Assembly: GCF_964355755.1 (NCBI RefSeq)
Contig: NC_092672.1
Location: 32,424,501-32,488,500, forward strand
DNA length: 64,000 bases
Direction of reading: 5' to 3'
Origin: Antedon mediterranea
Lineage: Eukaryota; Echinodermata; Crinoidea; Comatulida; Antedonidae
The notes under the pieces are model-generated. The model saw only the letters and a list, made by a program, of their open reading frames with translations. It did no database searches and was not told the origin of the DNA. Below, piece by piece: positions 1 to 12,755 of the stretch. The first letter of the stretch is position 1; every line of letters begins with the position of its first letter. The translations under genes and the position numbers were made by a program.

Positions 1-2480
1 TCTAACGTTTGCTGTACTGGCTGGCACAATGCTTTTAACTGGGTAGAATATTAAAGTATGCTTATTTTGGGCGTTAATCAGAAATATAATGAAAACTCCT
101 TCGTAATCTTACAACAGGCAGGAAGCGTCTAATATTAATGAATTAAATCGGGAACTACTGTATAATACTATAATTACCATATTTTATTCGAATGAACGGC
201 CCAGGGCATTTATTGTTCAAGAGGATTTTTAGTGGCCATTTACCCAAGATATTGTACTGCAGAAAATATCATTTTTAAACTACAGTACTGTATGACCATG
301 AAAAAAATATTTAATAACGCAATGAATAATGTTGAAATAAAATTGACTATTATTAAGGTTATCGAAGGCTAAAGTACATACAGATTATGTTTTGACATTC
401 AGTATTTAATATTAACCAATCATTCGGCTCATTACAGAGGTACACGTACTACTATGTCTGTTTCAGTAGATAAGGTGATGTAGCCATCATCTTCTAACCT
501 TCAATTTTATTATATAATATTTTTTAATATATTGTTGAATGTGTTTGTAATATTTAATAAATGTTAGGCAAAAACTACACGCCGTGTATGTTTCATTTTT
601 TTCTTTAACATTTTAAAACACAAATGCAAAAGAATATTATTGTAACATTTAATACTGTATTGTTGAAAATTTGACATACAGTAAAAGTAAAACCGGGGAA
701 ATTTCGAGAACCTGTCAATAAATAATAACTTTTTTTTTTACTTCTGATCGATCGACTCCTGTTACAATTAATGGTTTCTAACTTGAACGCTTCATTTGTA
801 TAATCATTTTCGTATATTTATCTGTAATTATTATTTAAGTGTTAATTTTTCTCTAAACTAAATACCGTTCTGATGATTAACGAAGGTGACTTATTTGGTC
901 ACCTTCCACTCTCATCATCCTTTTTTTAATATCTAAATATTTAAGTAAAATGTATATTGATGTGTGTGGAAAAGAATTAATAAACAAACAAACTTCAATA
1001 ACACTATAAATACTGTAATGATATTAACACATGAGATACAAATGCCCATCTTCAAAGCATAATATATTTTTTTCGTCAATAAGTTTTAAATTTTGATTTT
1101 CTACAATGTGAAAGAAAGGTGGAACTAGGCCAGGTCAGACCTATCTTTATCCTAGTTCATCCCTCATGGTCGTGGGGGTCAAATCCATCGTCCTATATAC
1201 TGTACTCCAGTATGATTAAACTAAAGTCTTCTGCACTCTGATCGCGGTAGAGCAGTCAACCGTATCTCTGATAACGGATTTAAAAATCGTGGATTCTATC
1301 ACTTCGGCATGCATTGCGTTATAAGTGAATTCAGATAGGATATCGTTGATCTTGTATTTTATATCCGCAAGAAAACATGTTTTATTCCAGCGAGTTTAAG
1401 TACTGTAGATTTCAACATTCTGTACTTTAGATTTTTATTTTAAGATTTCAATATATTTAAAAATAAATGCCATTATGACATTGTATTTGAATAAAATTAA
1501 TTTTTACTAATTTATATATTTTTTTCTAGTTCTATTGTCATGTTTTGTAGGATATTACAAAAATTACATGTCAACACCAACTGTTCCACAATACAGAGTA
1601 CTTTAGTAAATAGTAGACACGCCTTGGAATTGACCAATCACAATGCTTCTTGTGGTTACCAAGTTTAGATCTGACTACACCAGTGAGAATTCAACCAACT
1701 AGTTAACATAATAAATAATGGTTTGTGGGTTTTTATCTAATAAAATAGGAAAATAAATTACTCAATTTAAGAATGTCATTTTATATTAATTTTAAGGTAT
1801 TAACAATAAAGATATATTGTCCACCACACACAAAAACCTTGCCTGACAGACAATTTTTTTTTATCCAATTGTTGGCAAAGTTAATACTGTAACTACAGTA
1901 TCATGTGACATCAAAACGGCATATTAGAGAAAACAAATTTTTTTTATGTCTTTTTCAAGATCACAATACATCTTTAAAATAATCTTGTTCATGATGACTA
2001 TCGAAACAGATCCTGATGAGTTCAAAGCCAATTAATGTTACATGTGAGTAAAAAAAGGTTTTTACTATAAAGTAATGGCGAATAGAACATACATTATTAT
2101 AAATCGTTGTTGATGAATATTCATCTATAAATGATGAAAAACAAACGACCTTGACCAGCGAAATGCATTTTAATAATGCAAATTTTATATCACACTACTA
2201 CACAACAACATGTGTGTACAGTACTGTTTAAACACTACATTTTTTAAAAACCGCACCCATTATCCAGACAGCTGTATGCACCATTTACTCAATTTATTAG
2301 GAAAAAAAATATATTAGTTTAGATTAAAGATTGTCTACACATGTTGTCTTCAAGAACATGACAGTTTTTTTATCATTAGCATTTTCCGTATAGGGATCAA
2401 CTGCTAATGGATACTGTACTAGCCAGAAGTAATCTTATATTTTTAGGGATCACAATAGTAGAGGCTACAGTATAACTATA
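1..2480. other. Gene-free stretch, presumed Ski intron
   Basis: AT-rich, with many T and A runs and frequent TACTGTA words. No exon, RNA gene or bounded repeat was recognised. Confidence 0.5.
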
Positions 2481-2636
2481 AAGCACTATCTACACTATCA
2501 AAAAAGTTTGACAAAAAAAGTGTGGTGTGCCCAAATATGGTAGTGATATTCCCAAATATGTAGTGATATGACATCATCATGTCCATATGGACACCTCACA
2601 TTTTTTTGTCACATTAAGTTTGGATAGAGGTTTAGA
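2481..2636. mobile_element. MITE family A copy 1
   Basis: Family A is about 145-160 bp with inverted ends AAGCTCTGTCTACACTATCA and a central CCATATATGGACATGATGAT core. This copy begins AAGCACTATCTACACTATCA and has a worn right end (TTTGGATAGAGGTTTAG). Confidence 0.8.
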
Positions 2637-3040
2637 GAATCACACCGACATGCAGCAATTACAAAAACTGATCAGTTGTCAAAAATGTTATCTTACGAGG
2701 GTCGCCACAGTATTTACATACAATTTGAACCTGGTCACATGTCTGCTTTATCACGTTTATTATCGGCAATAGCAAGCACAAAATGACTGGGCAAGTACTT
2801 CAGATAATATTAATATAACACATAAACAGAAAGGGTCAATATATTGATTCAATAGAGATATTATGAATTTCAAGATTTTTGTTTTTGTAATATAAAACTT
2901 TATGAAGAAATCTTTAATAAAACCAGGGGGGAGGGGGGGGGTACAGTAAAGACACATGAGTCTGTTTCCTGACATACTTCTATTTGGCTTGTTGTTTTAA
3001 ACACATTCATCTTTTTTTATTCAACAGTGAAAAATACATA

Positions 3041-3850
3041 CCGTATATTTCGGTGTATAAGTCGCACTTTTGACACGCAAATTTGACCTCTAAATTAAGG
3101 GTGCGTCTTATACACCGAACATAAATGCCTCTCACCACACAGATTGTACATATAGGCCTAGGCTATCGTCACCTCGTTTGCTAGGCCTGAGTAGGCTAGG
3201 CCTAGCTACAGTAACTAACTAACGTAACGGCAACCTGCTTCTGCCTAGTTTTCAAGGCATTTTAGCATGATGTTATACTAAATATGATAAAGATTTGTTC
3301 ATTATGGCGATAAAATTTCATTTGTAAACGTTTACGTACATAGTATTTATTTATACAGTAGTTATAAACACGATCGCCGTACCCCCAGCGCAAGCCCTCT
3401 TGGCGGCCACATGGTGTACGGTATTCGACTAGTATATTCTCCAGGTACAGGTGATTATAGCATGGACCTAGCGTACACGCTTCAATTCTCGGATACATAC
3501 ATAGATACTAATCGAATAAGATTGTCCGTGAAAACGTGCGCCCTCTCGAAATGATCGAGCGAGGCTAGCCCACACGTACATGTTACACACACGGTCATGC
3601 ACTCGATGTTGCGGCTGTTGAGGCTGGGCGCGGCCGAGCCTAGGTAAGAAAAAACCTAAATAAAGGACGCCGTTGCAGATATAACAAAATATATTATTAC
3701 AATTATATTGATTACAATTTAAAAAAACATTGTTTTGATGAAATATAAGGTGCGTCTTATACACCGACGATTTAAAAAATACCGATATTTTACTCTCAGT
3801 TAGGGGGTGCGTCTTATACACAGGTGCGACTTATACACCGAAATATACGG
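3041..3850. mobile_element. 810-bp TIR element with GTATAAGTCGCAC ends
   Basis: The left end CCGTATATTTCGGTGTATAA (3041) is matched by the reverse complement ending at 3850. Both ends continue as GTCGCAC and are flanked by TA. Secondary copies of the motif GTGCGTCTTATACACCG lie at about 3101, 3750 and 3807. No coding capacity. Short frames on the minus strand here are by-products of the repeat. Confidence 0.8.
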
Positions 3851-3851
3851 T

Positions 3852-5866
3852 ACTCTGTATAGATTACGGACAATGCCATTGGAACTAAAATGAGGTAAAT
3901 ATTTGGTGATGGCAATGCTCACACTTAAGGGCGTCGTCCACGGATTTATTGCACCATTTATGGATAGACTGTGACATTCAATGATTTTTTTACTTTTTAA
4001 GTTTCTGCTTTTCAACTAGAATTATTGCTGATTATCCAAGTACACTAAGCATGAAACATGGAATGTGTTTTATAAGCTTAAAAAAACTACATTTTTAAAT
4101 AATTAATATAGTACGTAAGTTATTTCTGGCAAGTTGACAGAGAATAAGCTACAGTAGGTACTTAGCAGTAAGCCTACACTTATGTTTCATGTGACCCACA
4201 TGAGTGCCACCAGAATATTGAAATATGGAACATTCTTTGTAGACTAGACGCCATATGGCTAGAGAATGCTGACCATTGCAGGACAGACAATTCAGAGAAA
4301 TCGACCTTAAATTTGACCTACACTTCAAGGAAATTAATGCTAAACAGTAGACTTGTTTTGTCTGAACTTTAGGCTATTTGTACTTTTTACAAATTGCCAG
4401 GAAATTCTTATAATTAATCCAAAAACACAAACTGTAAATCTACAGTAATAATAATAATATGTAAATTTATGGTATTAATTAATAATAGTATTGTACAACA
4501 AGAAACCATAATGAATAATAGATAAAATACTTGAATCATTTTAGAATAACCTTTTCCATTGAGAAACTCTTGTTCCATTATATATTCCAATGTTATCACA
4601 GTTAAAAAAGTGATTCAACAATTTTATAAAAGAACTTCCCTAACATTGTTGTCATCACTTGGCTATGCAATAGTTAACTCTCTAGCCAATCTATAATAAC
4701 TCAATAGTCTAACCACATCATCATTATGATATTACAGTATTACCCAATAATACATTCTTTGTGGATTTCACTAACTAATTCAGTTAATCTGTCTAGTCAT
4801 TTTACCAAAGAAATCATTAAAATAGGCTTTGAAAACAAAGTATGCTATTTGATCATTATGAAATATTAAAACCCACAACCATTCATCAAGAACAATAAAC
4901 AGGAAAAAGCAAATAATAAAATACCGTAATTTCTAGAATAAATGTCACGATGCGACACTGTATTGGCGACAGACAGTCTTGTTTCTAAAAGAGAGTGACA
5001 ATATCCCCTTATGCAATTTGTAGCTTGGTGAATATATAGCATTGTCATATACCTGGTCTAGACAAAGGCAGACAACTAACAATGCAGTATTGTTTACTAA
5101 AACATCCTAGAGGTAATTCTATGTTTAGTCTGTATGTATACACAACAGATCCTATACTAATGTTTCTGCTGGTAAAATAACCACAGCTATCTTCTGGTTT
5201 GAGCATTATGGAATTAGCATTCAGTTATCAATTTATTGTAGTGTCCTGATCTTTGTGGTCAGTATGGAACTGTTAACTTTTTTTTATTTCCATGTAAGGA
5301 CATTACAAGCCGACGAGACAGATTAATTTTATTTCATCATTACTATTCAAATATGATGATTAATTTAACAAATAATGTAATTATGTGTACTGTGTGTTAG
5401 GGCCAATGACCTTTTTGGATTATTGTAAACTTTATACTGTACGCCACCATTCTTTTTACACCTTTCCCAATATTGAGGACGATAAAAAAAATCAAAAAGC
5501 TCAACAGTTCTTTTTATAACTACATGTGGTGTACCGCAAAATTCACAATTTATTGAATATTAAAGCCATTTAATTTTTATGTAGTTTTTTTAATTCATTT
5601 TTCTAAAAATAATAAGTATACTAATTACTATCAATAAAGTTGTAAATTTTAAATACAATTTTTTATAAAAGTTTTTACAAGTTTTAATTTTCACTAATTC
5701 CATTTGTACACCATTATTCTTAGATTTTTTTTTCCTATAAATGAATGAAATCAATGAAGTAGATTTTTTGTAAAAGGTTTTACAAGTTAAATTTTCTGTA
5801 ATTCTATTCATCATTGAATTTATTTTCTCTCATTCTATTCATTAGAGTTCAAATATTTAACTACCA
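3852..5866. other. Gene-free stretch, presumed Ski intron
   Basis: AT-rich. TTTTTACAAGTTTTAATTTT-like words at 5660-5790 form a weak direct repeat of about 120 bp. Nothing else was supported. Confidence 0.5.
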
Positions 5867-6838
5867 TACAGTACCAGCGAGAATTACTGCCCCTTTTTGG
5901 ACGCGACGGACGCGTCGAGTGTCCGTCCAATTTGCGTCCACGACGCGTCCATTCATAAACTAAACCAATGATTTGGACGCACTTCGTCGGGCGGGCCGTG
6001 ACCTCGCTACCTGAGTCTGTTTTTGTTATTGTTCGCGACCGTATTCATATTCAAATGACATCGGAAAACTAAGCCTGACTGTTGAGCAGGGTCGGCTGTA
6101 TTGGTGTTTGTTTATAAAATACTTTCACAATACAAACAATATGATTAAAAAATAAATAAAGTTAGCCTACGACTTGTGTGTGTTGTGTTTATTTTTATCT
6201 GCCGAATAATTCGTCCAAAAAGCCAGTTTCGTGCGAAACTGTGTCTATATCCATCGCTAGCCCGCCGTGGGATCTAGCCGGCCGGTTCACTGTCTAGCAC
6301 GTACACCACCGCCTGAGATCGGCCTAGCGTACTCGATCAATAATCATCGTCATGATACAGTATATTTTGTTCATATGAATCATTTTATGGAAGAATATTT
6401 TTTTAATAACGAGGCCTCTATTTCATGTTGAATTATTGATATGATCATAGAGAAATAAGTTATATTTAAATGTCATATGATGAGTTAAAACTGTGGAAGA
6501 AGGCTCAACAAAATCATGTAGCCTACAGTATGTACTGTACACTGTCAATTTATATCTCCATGGTCGTCATAGCGCGCAACAAAGAGCACGTGATATTTTT
6601 CTACTCCATTGGATCCCAGCAATATTGCAACCATGTTCTACCGCTGCTGAAAAGCGGGTTGATGACCCTGTGATGACGTACAGTACAACACTAGGCATTC
6701 TGTGTACGCTTTGCTTATAAATATTAAGAAATATTTTTTTTACGCTATAATGATGTTCCTCTCTGATCATGTTAAGATTACAGTGTTTGTATAATTGTAA
6801 TAATGACTGTAATAATATTTTTGTAGTTAATGTTATTT

Positions 6839-6960
6839 TGTACCAATTTTGGGGTCTAAGCATAGAGATATTATAGTGAAGTTCACTATAATATCTCTAT
6901 GCTTAGACCCCAAAATTGTCACTATAATATCTCTATGCTTAGACCCCAAAATTGGTACAA
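6839..6960. repeat. Long perfect hairpin with a third copy of the arm
   Basis: A 36-nt arm (6845-6880) is followed by one base and its exact reverse complement (6882-6917). A further copy of the right arm (6919-6960) extends the match to GGTACAA, pairing with 6839-6878. The core word is AAGCATAGAGATATTATAGT. It sits inside the TA-flanked element. Confidence 0.95.
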
Positions 6961-7189
6961 AAAAACAAGGGCGGGTGTTAGAATTTGATACACTGAATAG
7001 AAAAAGACAATAGGACACGGAACAACACAAAGGCATTAAGGCTTGGTACAAAAGCGATTTAAAACAAAAAAGCCAAGGGCGGGTGCTAGAATTTAATATA
7101 ATGAATAAAAATAGGTTGAGGATATTTATAGTGTTACAAAACTACATGTACTGCACCATTTTTGTCCATTACAATGTGTCGATTTTTTA

Positions 7190-7618
7190 ATTAGTATATA
7201 AAATTCATTGCTTCGCTCGGACAGCGAAAGCAAACTATTTTTCACACACTCGGGTCGCCGAACGGTCGAGTTAGGTAAATATGCTATCACGTGGTTTTAC
7301 TGCATGCATGGCAGGCACACGTGGTTTCAGCACTACATTTCCCGCAAGTCCCGTTCGGCGGTTTCTTTTTAGGCGGCGTGCCAAAGAAGTTTTTTGACAT
7401 TCGATACTCACAATTCATTGCTTCGCTCGGACAGCGAAAGCAACATATTTTCACACACTCGGGTCTAGTCGCCGATTGTTCGAGTTTGGTAAATATGCTA
7501 TCACGTGGTTTTACTGCATGGCAGGCACACGTGGTTTCAACACTGCATTTCCCGCAAGTCTCGTTCAGCGGTTTCTTTTTAGGCGGCGTGCCAAAGAAGT
7601 TTTTTGACATCCGATAAT
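7190..7618. repeat. Two tandem ~210-bp units encoding the Cys-rich module
   Basis: The stretch ATTCATTGCTTCGCTCGGAC occurs at about 7203 and 7412. TTTCTTTTTAGGCGGCGTGC occurs in both units. The units differ by a 4-bp GCAT insertion and scattered substitutions. Confidence 0.9.
7287..7610 (-). pseudogene. Cys-rich tandem-module ORF inside the TA element
   Basis: A frame of 107 codons contains one complete 70-residue module and part of a second. The module reads MSKNFFGTPPKKKP, then TCGKC and TTCACHA, then PRDSIFTKLEQSATRPECVK and ICCFRCPSEAMNC. In module one the cysteines are at residues 19, 22, 28, 30, 52, 56, 57, 60 and 67, which suggests a zinc-binding fold. The second module breaks where GCAT is inserted near 7305, shifting the frame. 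The plus strand is also open over this stretch (7291-7617). It may be the C-terminal domain of a transposase. The family is not recognised. Confidence 0.45.
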
Positions 7619-8020
7619 AATTTTACTCACAAAAAATCAGTCTTTCTTGCCCATATAGTAAGCTGTAGTACTAATGAACTGGTATCTATACGCACTTATT
7701 CATTAATTCGTTTTTTAGAGGTTTTTTTGTGCATGTTATTAACTACTGTAGTATAAAATACATTTCGTTTAATACAGGTTTTCACGGGTTGAGAAAACAT
7801 CGTACAGAATATAACTGTAGTACAGTAACAATGCGGAGCTTTTGTTTACGTTAACACCGGCGTGGTTAGCTCCCGGTTAGCTCAAACAAAAAGGACGTTG
7901 GTCTAAGGTCAAATCACGTCAGACGCGTCGATATAATGGACGCGAAGTGGACGCGTCATGGACGTATTCATGCCGCGTCTGCCGCGTCCGAATTGGGCAG
8001 TAATTCTCGCTGGTACTGTA

Positions 8021-11000
8021 TCTTTGGTGGTATCTTTGTCCCCCATTTCAAAGCAAACATATTTAAACTACCATAAAACTACTAAAGGCTACCAATAGAT
8101 TATCATGTAGACTAGTTGATTCTGATCGTAATTGGTAATCGTCAGAGCATTTACTTGGCCGATTGCCAATAAATAGTGGCGCGCGTTGTGTACTGTACAT
8201 AGAGGCTCTTATTATACAGTAAGAATATTACTGTTTACTGAACTGTGTAGACATTTTTGTTTTTATTATAGACTGGTCTACAATAGTATTCCCAATGTCT
8301 AATAGTAGAGTGAATAGAGTTTACACAAAAAGGACTAAACAAAAGACTTAGCAAGTTCAGACACAACCAATTGTACACTGCTTTACGGTTCAGCGACCAT
8401 GACCTAAATCAAACAGTGTAGACATTTTGAATTGAATGAGAGACAGGCTCACAAAAACACAAAAAACATACGGCTTGGGATTGTTATTTCTGTTCATTCG
8501 ATATGCAGCGAGGAAATATTGTGTATACGCTGTAAAGATCAATAACACCGCTAACACAATTTGTTGCCTCTCTACTTCACTACCAATCGATAAGTGTAAT
8601 AATGTAAATGACATACGGCCGTCTATGGAGCGGGTCAAATCAATAATACACAAAGTTCAATAACCAGTTGGGTCTAGACGCCAGAATGCCCATGGCCATT
8701 ACCCAATGCCTCTGTGACAAACAGATTATAATTACGTAATTTCAAACTAGAATTTTTTTAGGTAACTAACTTAACAAATTCTGTAATCAGATATTGTAAA
8801 TATAAGGCCATTTATGTTTTGGTCTGAATTTTTATTACAACAGCATAGAAATAGAAATATAGTTTAAGTATAATTTGGGAAAATTGGGAATACACTGTAA
8901 ATTTGGGGAAACCGATAGAAAATTGGGAATTATATACTGCAAATTCGGGAATACCATACTTAGAAATTTGGGAATTGTAATGACAATTTAGGAAATTCAA
9001 TCCATAAGGATTATTTGGGAAAATTGTACTGGAAATACCAACCATACTGGAAGTATTTGGTGGGAACACTATAAATTGGGACACGGGATTTCATCTTATA
9101 ATATTAATATAAAAAAAATAAATATCATACTCTTAAGTGTCATGTACATACAGTTATCAAGGAAGTAAATAACAGAAATTATTTTTTTTTGTCTAGACAT
9201 ATTCCTACAAGTACAGCTACACGAGACATGGATGAAGACATAATGATTATGGGAAATTAGGTATCCGACGCCTTTACTGAAAACAGCAAGCTCGATTGAT
9301 TCAATCAAAGCGTTATTAATCATTAGAATAGTGAAAAAAAGCAAATCAAAGGTTAAAAATCTAATTATTTGTACTCTCCTCCACATAGACTTGTGATTTA
9401 GTGTACATTCTGTACTGTTTAATATTACAACCTCAAGGGTCTAAATTTATTTTAAGTTTATGAATGTGATGAATATGTTTCACTTTTGTTAAATAGCATC
9501 TTCATATTGAAAATATTAACCTTTCAACTTCGGCACAGAATTCAGTCTCTGAATTAAATGCGTCTCATGTTTTTAACACAGTTACTAATTTGTTTTTCAC
9601 TTTGTAAGTGCAACTTCAAAGTTGGCTTGTAGCTTGCCAGAGCCAAAACGAATTACTATAATATGCGGTTTTGTTTTACTGTCAACGATCATTTATCATA
9701 AAGTTTCAATGAACAGTAAAATTAAGTTCTTTTGCTCAATTTGCTAATCTATATTATTATTGAAAATGGTAAATTAAATTATCAACATTTTTTTTATAGA
9801 TATATATATAAAAATTATATATATAAATTCTACAGAAGTTATCAATTTATTGTATTGTATCAAAATTTATGCTTTAAAATATGAAATAAAATTGTAAAAT
9901 ATTTTCTAAATATTGTAATAGTAAAAAAAAACACAACAATTTTCACAATCATACTGTAGTCTGCAAAGAATTGAATGACTCTCTATCATTAGGGACTTTA
10001 GAGGACCTCCTAGCAGTGTTTCCTGTCTTAAGGACTTTCACCAAAAATGAAACAGATTTTGACTTGTCGATGCGCACACCATGAAGTGACAATCACGGAA
10101 CAAACCCCTGCTGATATCAGATTCTAAATTCCTGTTCAGATTGTCACCTGAGAGACTTGTCTGGAGATTAGGCAAATCAGACTGACTGTACGCATGGCTT
10201 CTTATCGAATCAGTTCATCAGTCCCGTTGTGAACTTGTTCCAATAAAAAAAAACCTTTACAAATTACAGTACTGTTACGTACAATTCCCCGCCTCCTTAT
10301 TAGATTTCAGGGACCAAATTTAAAAAGCAACGTTTAAAAAAAAAAAATTTGCGCACTGCATCTACAGTACGGTAACCATTTTTATTTGATTACCAGTAAT
10401 TTTATGTTAGTACACAGTATGCATACAGTAGTTCTATAATACAGATTTGGCTTACTTTAAGTAACTTACAGTGAATAATAATAATTCAAATGTTATTTAA
10501 AGTTCAAATGTACAGTGTGTACTGTATTGAGACATTGATAATAGCATTTTTAAGCTCATCACTTTTCCATAATTCAAATTGGACAAGTGTTCTCTGTATA
10601 AAATCTGTCCTTGAATAACTAGACGGATGGATTTTTATATATATTAAACAAAACCAGAATACTTATATTCTCATTAATTATACAGTATCACTGTAGACTG
10701 GTCACCAGAAAAAAATGGACAATTTTAATACTGTATAATACAATGGAATGATCTAATTTCATTCAGTGAGTAGCACAATAGTGTAGCCTTAAAATAACAA
10801 AAAAACGATTACGGTACATTACAGTACAGCGGTTACAAAATCATTAGGAATGTTTGTTTTTTTTGGCTAGACTGGATTTCATACTTTCCATTATACTCAG
10901 TATTTTCGTGCAGAGTTCGAACCTTATTTACTAATACTATGGGGACAATTGTAGTAATGAGCAGAAAGAAGGAAAACTACCGGTGTAATTATACGTAGTA

Positions 11001-11110
11001 GAATACGATGCAAGTTTACTTTCACTTGTTGAGATTGACACACATCTCACAAATTACACTTTTACAAAAACATCCCATTACTTTTTAAATTCGGGAGTGG
11101 TTGAAATGGT
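8021..11110. other. Gene-free stretch, presumed Ski intron near the donor
   Basis: Holds the GGGAA-rich repeat at 8868-9085 and an AT hairpin at 9800-9830 (ATATATATAAAAATTATATA). No coiled-coil Ski exon was found on the minus strand. Confidence 0.5.
8868..9085. repeat. Degenerate GGGAA-rich repeat
   Basis: Words such as AATTTGGGAAAATTGGGAAT recur irregularly about every 35-45 bp. The frame across it is a by-product. Confidence 0.55.
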
Positions 11111-11123
11111 CTTAACGTCCATA

Positions 11124-11129
11124 ACTTAC
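11124..11129 (-). promoter_or_regulatory. 5' splice site of Ski exon 1
   Basis: GTAAGT follows the last coding base at 11130, directly after codon 336 (CCG). It is a consensus donor and marks the point where Ski family conservation stops. Everything from here to position 1 is read as Ski intron 1. Confidence 0.85.
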
Positions 11130-12137
11130 CGGTTTTCTTTTGTATCTGCTCCTGAAATCAAAACGTCCTTTCATTTCTTCAAGTAAATCTTGGTATTTTT
11201 TCTCATGGGCGACAGAATTTGATAACATCAAGTAGCTTCGCCAATTCGCAGAATCGAAACCCCAATGACAAGTGTGATTTTCCTTTCCACCATGGGAATG
11301 AACGATAAACTTCTGCGGAGGATACACATTCATGCACTCGAAACATTCAATGCACGGTGCGTCCGGGTGGTTGTACATCTCGGGGAAATATGCTCCCTTA
11401 CATTTCCCGAAGCATTCGTGATAAACGCTTATTGTGTTTTCCATTTGGCCTTTTCGTTTCTTTGCATCAGACCCGTAGTATACTTGTTTTTCAGAATAGT
11501 ACAGTAATGTGTTACATAATCTCTCTGCATCAGTTTTGGTAATCAATCCACATGATGGAGCACTAAAAGGGAGAATACCAGTTACCTTTAAAATCTCCAA
11601 CTGTTCTGGGCTACATCGCGAACAATAAATGTACAATTCATCACAAACTAAGTTTATCTGTCGCAGGCTATAATCTCGAAGAACACTGTTCAAAATTTCA
11701 GGCAGACAAAGACGTTTTTCTCCGCCGACAATAAAACATGCAATCCGTTCATTCTCCAAAATAGTTTCACATTTTTCACTTCGCGAATTGTCTATCGGTG
11801 TAAGAACTGGCATTTGTTGAATCGGGAAAGGAGATTCATGAATAATAGGATCCATAACTTCCACATATTTATCCACTTGTTCATTCCCCGTCAATGATGG
11901 GGGAAGAACAGGCACCGTTTTCAAAGGAGGCTGGCTCAACAACTGCAGACCATCTTTGCATTTCATCGTATTCTCCACCGCCGACGATTCTTCTTCCATG
12001 AGCTTAACTCGCTCGTAAACCCAACGTGGTTGCGAATTTATATTTGGTCCTTGTAAAGTGGACAAAGCAACATTTTGATAATTTTGAAGAACTTTGTCGA
12101 TAGCAGAATTATATGGCATTGACTGGATGTGATCCAT
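11130..12137 (-). CDS. SKI: Ski/SnoN homologue, first coding exon (partial gene)
   Basis: Transcriptional co-repressor that in known members binds R-SMADs and SMAD4 and recruits N-CoR/HDAC to shut down TGF-beta/BMP targets. The exon encodes 336 residues from the first Met. Residues about 12-40 resemble the R-SMAD-binding helix of Ski, ending in PRWVYE. Residues about 125-215 form the DACH/Ski/Sno domain ([41 protein letters not shown]). Residues 236-326 form the SAND-like SMAD4-binding, zinc-containing domain ([29 protein letters not shown]). After Pro336 the minus strand reads CCG|GTAAGT, a phase-0 donor, so the five further in-frame codons to the stop at 11112 are intronic. Human SKI exon 1 ends at about the same point. 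The C-terminal coiled-coil exons were not found in 1-11129 and probably lie off the left edge. Ski versus SnoN cannot be separated; invertebrates often have one gene. Confidence 0.95.
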
Positions 12138-12259
12138 TTTCAGTCAAAATACTTGCTAACTGGCCAAAAACATTAGGTTTGAAAGTCAATCCGTACAACG
12201 TTGTTCCTAGCGCTAGCTATTCACGTTGAATGATCCAGTCAGCTCGCTTGTTGTATAGT

Positions 12260-12755
12260 CAAAGAACTTATAACACAAGAATCTCCTGTTCGTCCGAAGC
12301 GCGTAACAATTTCGAAAGGCATTGTGGGATAGAATAGAGCTATGGGTGGCGCCATTGTGAGCCATGGAGTAGGGCGCCCGCATCAAATTAGAAAGTCAAA
12401 ATCATAGAGGGGTTCTGCTAATGCTCTAGGGGGTATAGAGTAATTGACTGAGGAGTAGGGCGCCCGCATCAAATTAGAAAGTCAAAATCATAGAGGGGTT
12501 CTGCTAATGCTCTAGGGGGTATAGAGTAATTGACTGAGGAGTAGGGCGCCCGCATCAAATTAGAAAGTCAAAATCATAGAGGGGTTCTGCTAATGCTCTA
12601 GGGGGGTAGAGTAATTGACTTCCTAGTTTGGAGGGGGCGCTGCTCCATGCTGTGAAATGGCGTCGCCCAGTTTGACCTTTTAACCCTGTACTTCCGATAC
12701 TGTGTTTTGAATGCAAAATTGAAGAACAGGAGATTCTTGTGTTATAAGTTCTTTG
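12260..12755. mobile_element. 496-bp TIR element inserted upstream of the Ski start codon
   Basis: Inverted ends of about 30 bp begin CAAAGAACTTATAACACAAG and occur at 12260 and, reverse-complemented, at 12755. The flanks carry a perfect 7-bp direct repeat GTATAGT (12253-12259 and 12756-12762), read as the target-site duplication. The interior holds three tandem 86-bp units and no coding capacity. The TSD length is near that of hAT (8 bp) but the superfamily is not assigned. It lies 122 bp upstream of the Ski ATG, so it sits in the promoter or 5' UTR. Confidence 0.85.
12366..12621. repeat. Three tandem 86-bp units inside the TIR element
   Basis: The segment AGTAGGGCGCCCGCATCAAA starts at 12368, 12454 and 12540, an exact 86-bp period. 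Units one and two look identical over their length. The third differs near its end, where the GGGGGTATAG stretch has become GGGGGGTAG. Near identity points to recent amplification within the element. Confidence 0.9.

Larger units (their letters stand above)
5869..8018. mobile_element. 2.15-kb TIR element flanked by TA
   Basis: The ends CAGTACCAGCGAGAATTACT (5869) and its reverse complement (ending 8018) are flanked by TA on both sides (5867-5868, 8019-8020). A CAGT start with TA duplication is the mark of the Tc1/mariner/pogo group. Subterminal stretches repeat GACGCGTC and GCGTCC at both ends. The interior has a long hairpin (6839-6960), a duplicated AGGGCGGGTG segment (6968, 7077) and a tandem Cys-rich frame (7187-7620). 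No transposase is recognisable. Confidence 0.75.

Noticed and set aside
7291-7617. 108-codon plus-strand frame opposite the Cys-rich module
   Set aside because: The minus-strand reading has regular cysteine pairs and keeps the frame between units. The plus reading is taken as its shadow.
11112-11129. Ski protein ending VSYGR at the in-frame stop
   Set aside because: These codons begin with GTAAGT, a consensus donor, and family similarity ends before them, so they are intronic.
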